NCBI GenBank assembly: GCA_023488865.1
Contig: JAMDDG010000094.1
Span: 1 to 6,845, forward strand
Direction of reading: 5' to 3'
DNA length: 6,845 nt
From: Bacteroidota bacterium
GTDB taxonomy: Bacteria > Bacteroidota > Bacteroidia > Bacteroidales > Prolixibacteraceae
A program made the position numbers and the translations under genes. Under the pieces are notes generated by a model. The model had not been told where the DNA came from, did not search any database, and was given only the letters and a program-made list of their open reading frames with translations. Positions 5,730 through 6,845 of the stretch are shown one piece after another; position 1 is the stretch's first letter, and every line of letters begins with the position of its first letter.

Positions 5730-6845
5730 GAATCTTGTTCTCTGTGTTGTAATACGACTTTTACTGGAAAATTGTTCCTCAAATGGTCAGCCAATCTTTC
5801 GGCAGAATAGACAGAGCGATGCTGTCCGCCGGTGCAGCCAAACTGCACCGAAAGGTTTGTAAATTTTCTTTCCAGGTATCCTTTAATACTCTGGTCAACC
5901 AAACTAAACACTGACTTGAGAAATTCATCTACTTCAGGATAGGCTTCCAGGTAGGTTATTACCTCCCTGTCTTTACCTGTCAGATTTTGGAATTCGGCTA
6001 ATTTGCCGGGATTGGGCAAGGCCCTGCAATCAAAAACGAATCCGCCCCCATTTCCGGATGGATCGGCAGGAATCCCTTTTTTGTAGGAGAAACTGGTGAT
6101 GGAGACCGTCAACTCTGTTTCACCGGAGGCTATATTTTTGAGCGCCTCGGATTTGGAGAGCGAATTTAGAACTGCAAACAGTTCAGGTAACTGTATAGGA
6201 ATGTCCAGTTTTTGCATAACCACATTAAGATTCAGCAATGCAAAGGGAATACTCTTTAGAAAATGAGTTTTCTTTTCATAGAAGCCCCTGAATCCGTAAG
6301 CTCCCATGGCCTGCATAATCCGGATAAGGACATAACCGTAAAAATATTGCTTAAACTCCTTGCGGTTTACCGGATGGACCTCCATCAAACGATCGAGGTA
6401 CTCTTCGATCAGCTCTTCCCTGACAGGCTGCGGAATATCCGCTTTGGCATCGAAAAGCAAGGAGGCCAGATCGTATTGCAGCGCCCCCCGCCGGCCACCC
6501 TGGTAGTCGATGAACCAGGGTTCGCCTTGCCTTAGCAGGATATTTCGGCTCTGAAAATCCCGCATCAGGAAAAAATCACTTTCGGCTTTCAGCAGATAAT
6601 CGCAGAAAGCAGTATAATCATCTTCCAGTGCCTGCTCATCGAAAGGCACTTTGGCTAATTTGAGGAAATAGTATTTGAAATAATTGAGGTCCCACATCAT
6701 CGACTGGCGATCGAAGGCTTTTCTGGGATAACAGAAATTGAAGTCGATCTCCCTACCCGCCGTCACCTGAATGACAGGCAATACCTTAACAACCTTCCGG
6801 TAGATATCAATTATTTCGGATGAAAATCCGTTTTTGACAACTACC
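5726..6845 (-). CDS. AmgK-like sugar kinase fused to a RapZ C-terminal domain (5' end missing)
   Basis: The frame is open from the right edge to TGA at 5728-5726; the true start is outside the window. An apparent TTG start at 6781-6779 is not needed, because 21 codons upstream stay open and read as protein (...SEIIDIYRKVVKVLPVIQ). Numbered from that TTG, the N-terminal part (to about residue 200) is an aminoglycoside/choline-kinase-like fold. Its catalytic loop is MRDFQSRN (Asp75, Asn80; the usual His of HxD is Met73), its metal site is FIDYQG (Asp92), and YDLASLLFD follows. This fits AmgK, which phosphorylates MurNAc/GlcNAc at C1. Residues of about 223-347 are a RapZ C-terminal domain: GGFVFDCRALPNPG (246-259), LTGKD, a YPEVDEFL helix and GCTGGQHRSV (315-324). 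The RapZ N-terminal P-loop domain is absent, and so is the basic tail used for RNA contact in E. coli RapZ. The 3' end overlaps the murU-like gene by four bases. Function is inferred from domains and context. Confidence 0.88.
   Translation of the reverse strand, partial: VVVKNGFSSEIIDIYRKVVKVLPVIQVTAGREIDFNFCYPRKAFDRQSMMWDLNYFKYYFLKLAKVPFDEQALEDDYTAFCDYLLKAESDFFLMRDFQSRNILLRQGEPWFIDYQGGRRGALQYDLASLLFDAKADIPQPVREELIEEYLDRLMEVHPVNRKEFKQYFYGYVLIRIMQAMGAYGFRGFYEKKTHFLKSIPFALLNLNVVMQKLDIPIQLPELFAVLNSLSKSEALKNIASGETELTVSITSFSYKKGIPADPSGNGGGFVFDCRALPNPGKLAEFQNLTGKDREVITYLEAYPEVDEFLKSVFSLVDQSIKGYLERKFTNLSVQFGCTGGQHRSVYSAERLADHLRNNFPVKVVLQHREQDS

Overview
The window reads as chromosomal DNA of a member of the Bacteroidota. 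The evidence is a PorT-like outer-membrane barrel, two lipoproteins with lipoboxes but no Shine-Dalgarno sequence, -7-type promoter boxes of the form TAnnTTTG, a DUF6340-like protein, an M28 peptidase with a PDZ tail, and an AmgK-like kinase fused to a RapZ C-terminal domain. No species can be named from this sequence. It looks like core chromosome; I see no transposase, phage, CRISPR or RNA gene.

Layout from left to right. Positions 1-229 hold the 3' end of a + strand beta-barrel gene. It converges on a - strand fabG (275-1021, GTG start) at a perfect 20-bp hairpin terminator (241-283) that serves both strands. A gap at 1022-1165 separates fabG from a - strand DUF6340-like lipoprotein (1166-2194). 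In the gap lie a possible remnant of a barrel C-terminus, a TATCTTTG box and two copies of a palindromic decamer. A divergent promoter region (2195-2341) leads to a + strand lipoprotein peptidase of family M28 with PA-like and PDZ domains (2342-4105), then uracil-DNA glycosylase ung (4186-4848).

ung converges on a - strand operon across an imperfect inverted repeat (36-bp arms at 4850-4885 and 4987-5022). One arm supplies the stop codon of the downstream gene. The operon runs from beyond the right edge: an AmgK-like sugar kinase fused to a RapZ C-terminal domain (5726-6845, 5' end missing), then a MurU-like nucleotidyltransferase (5016-5729) overlapping it by ATGA.

The right-hand operon is the most interesting part. 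By family knowledge, AmgK phosphorylates cell-wall amino sugars (MurNAc, GlcNAc) at C1 and MurU converts MurNAc-1-P to UDP-MurNAc, a salvage route that bypasses de novo synthesis. The C-terminal domain of E. coli RapZ binds glucosamine-6-phosphate. Joining that domain directly to the kinase suggests a salvage enzyme with a built-in amino-sugar-phosphate sensor. This is inference from sequence and context only.
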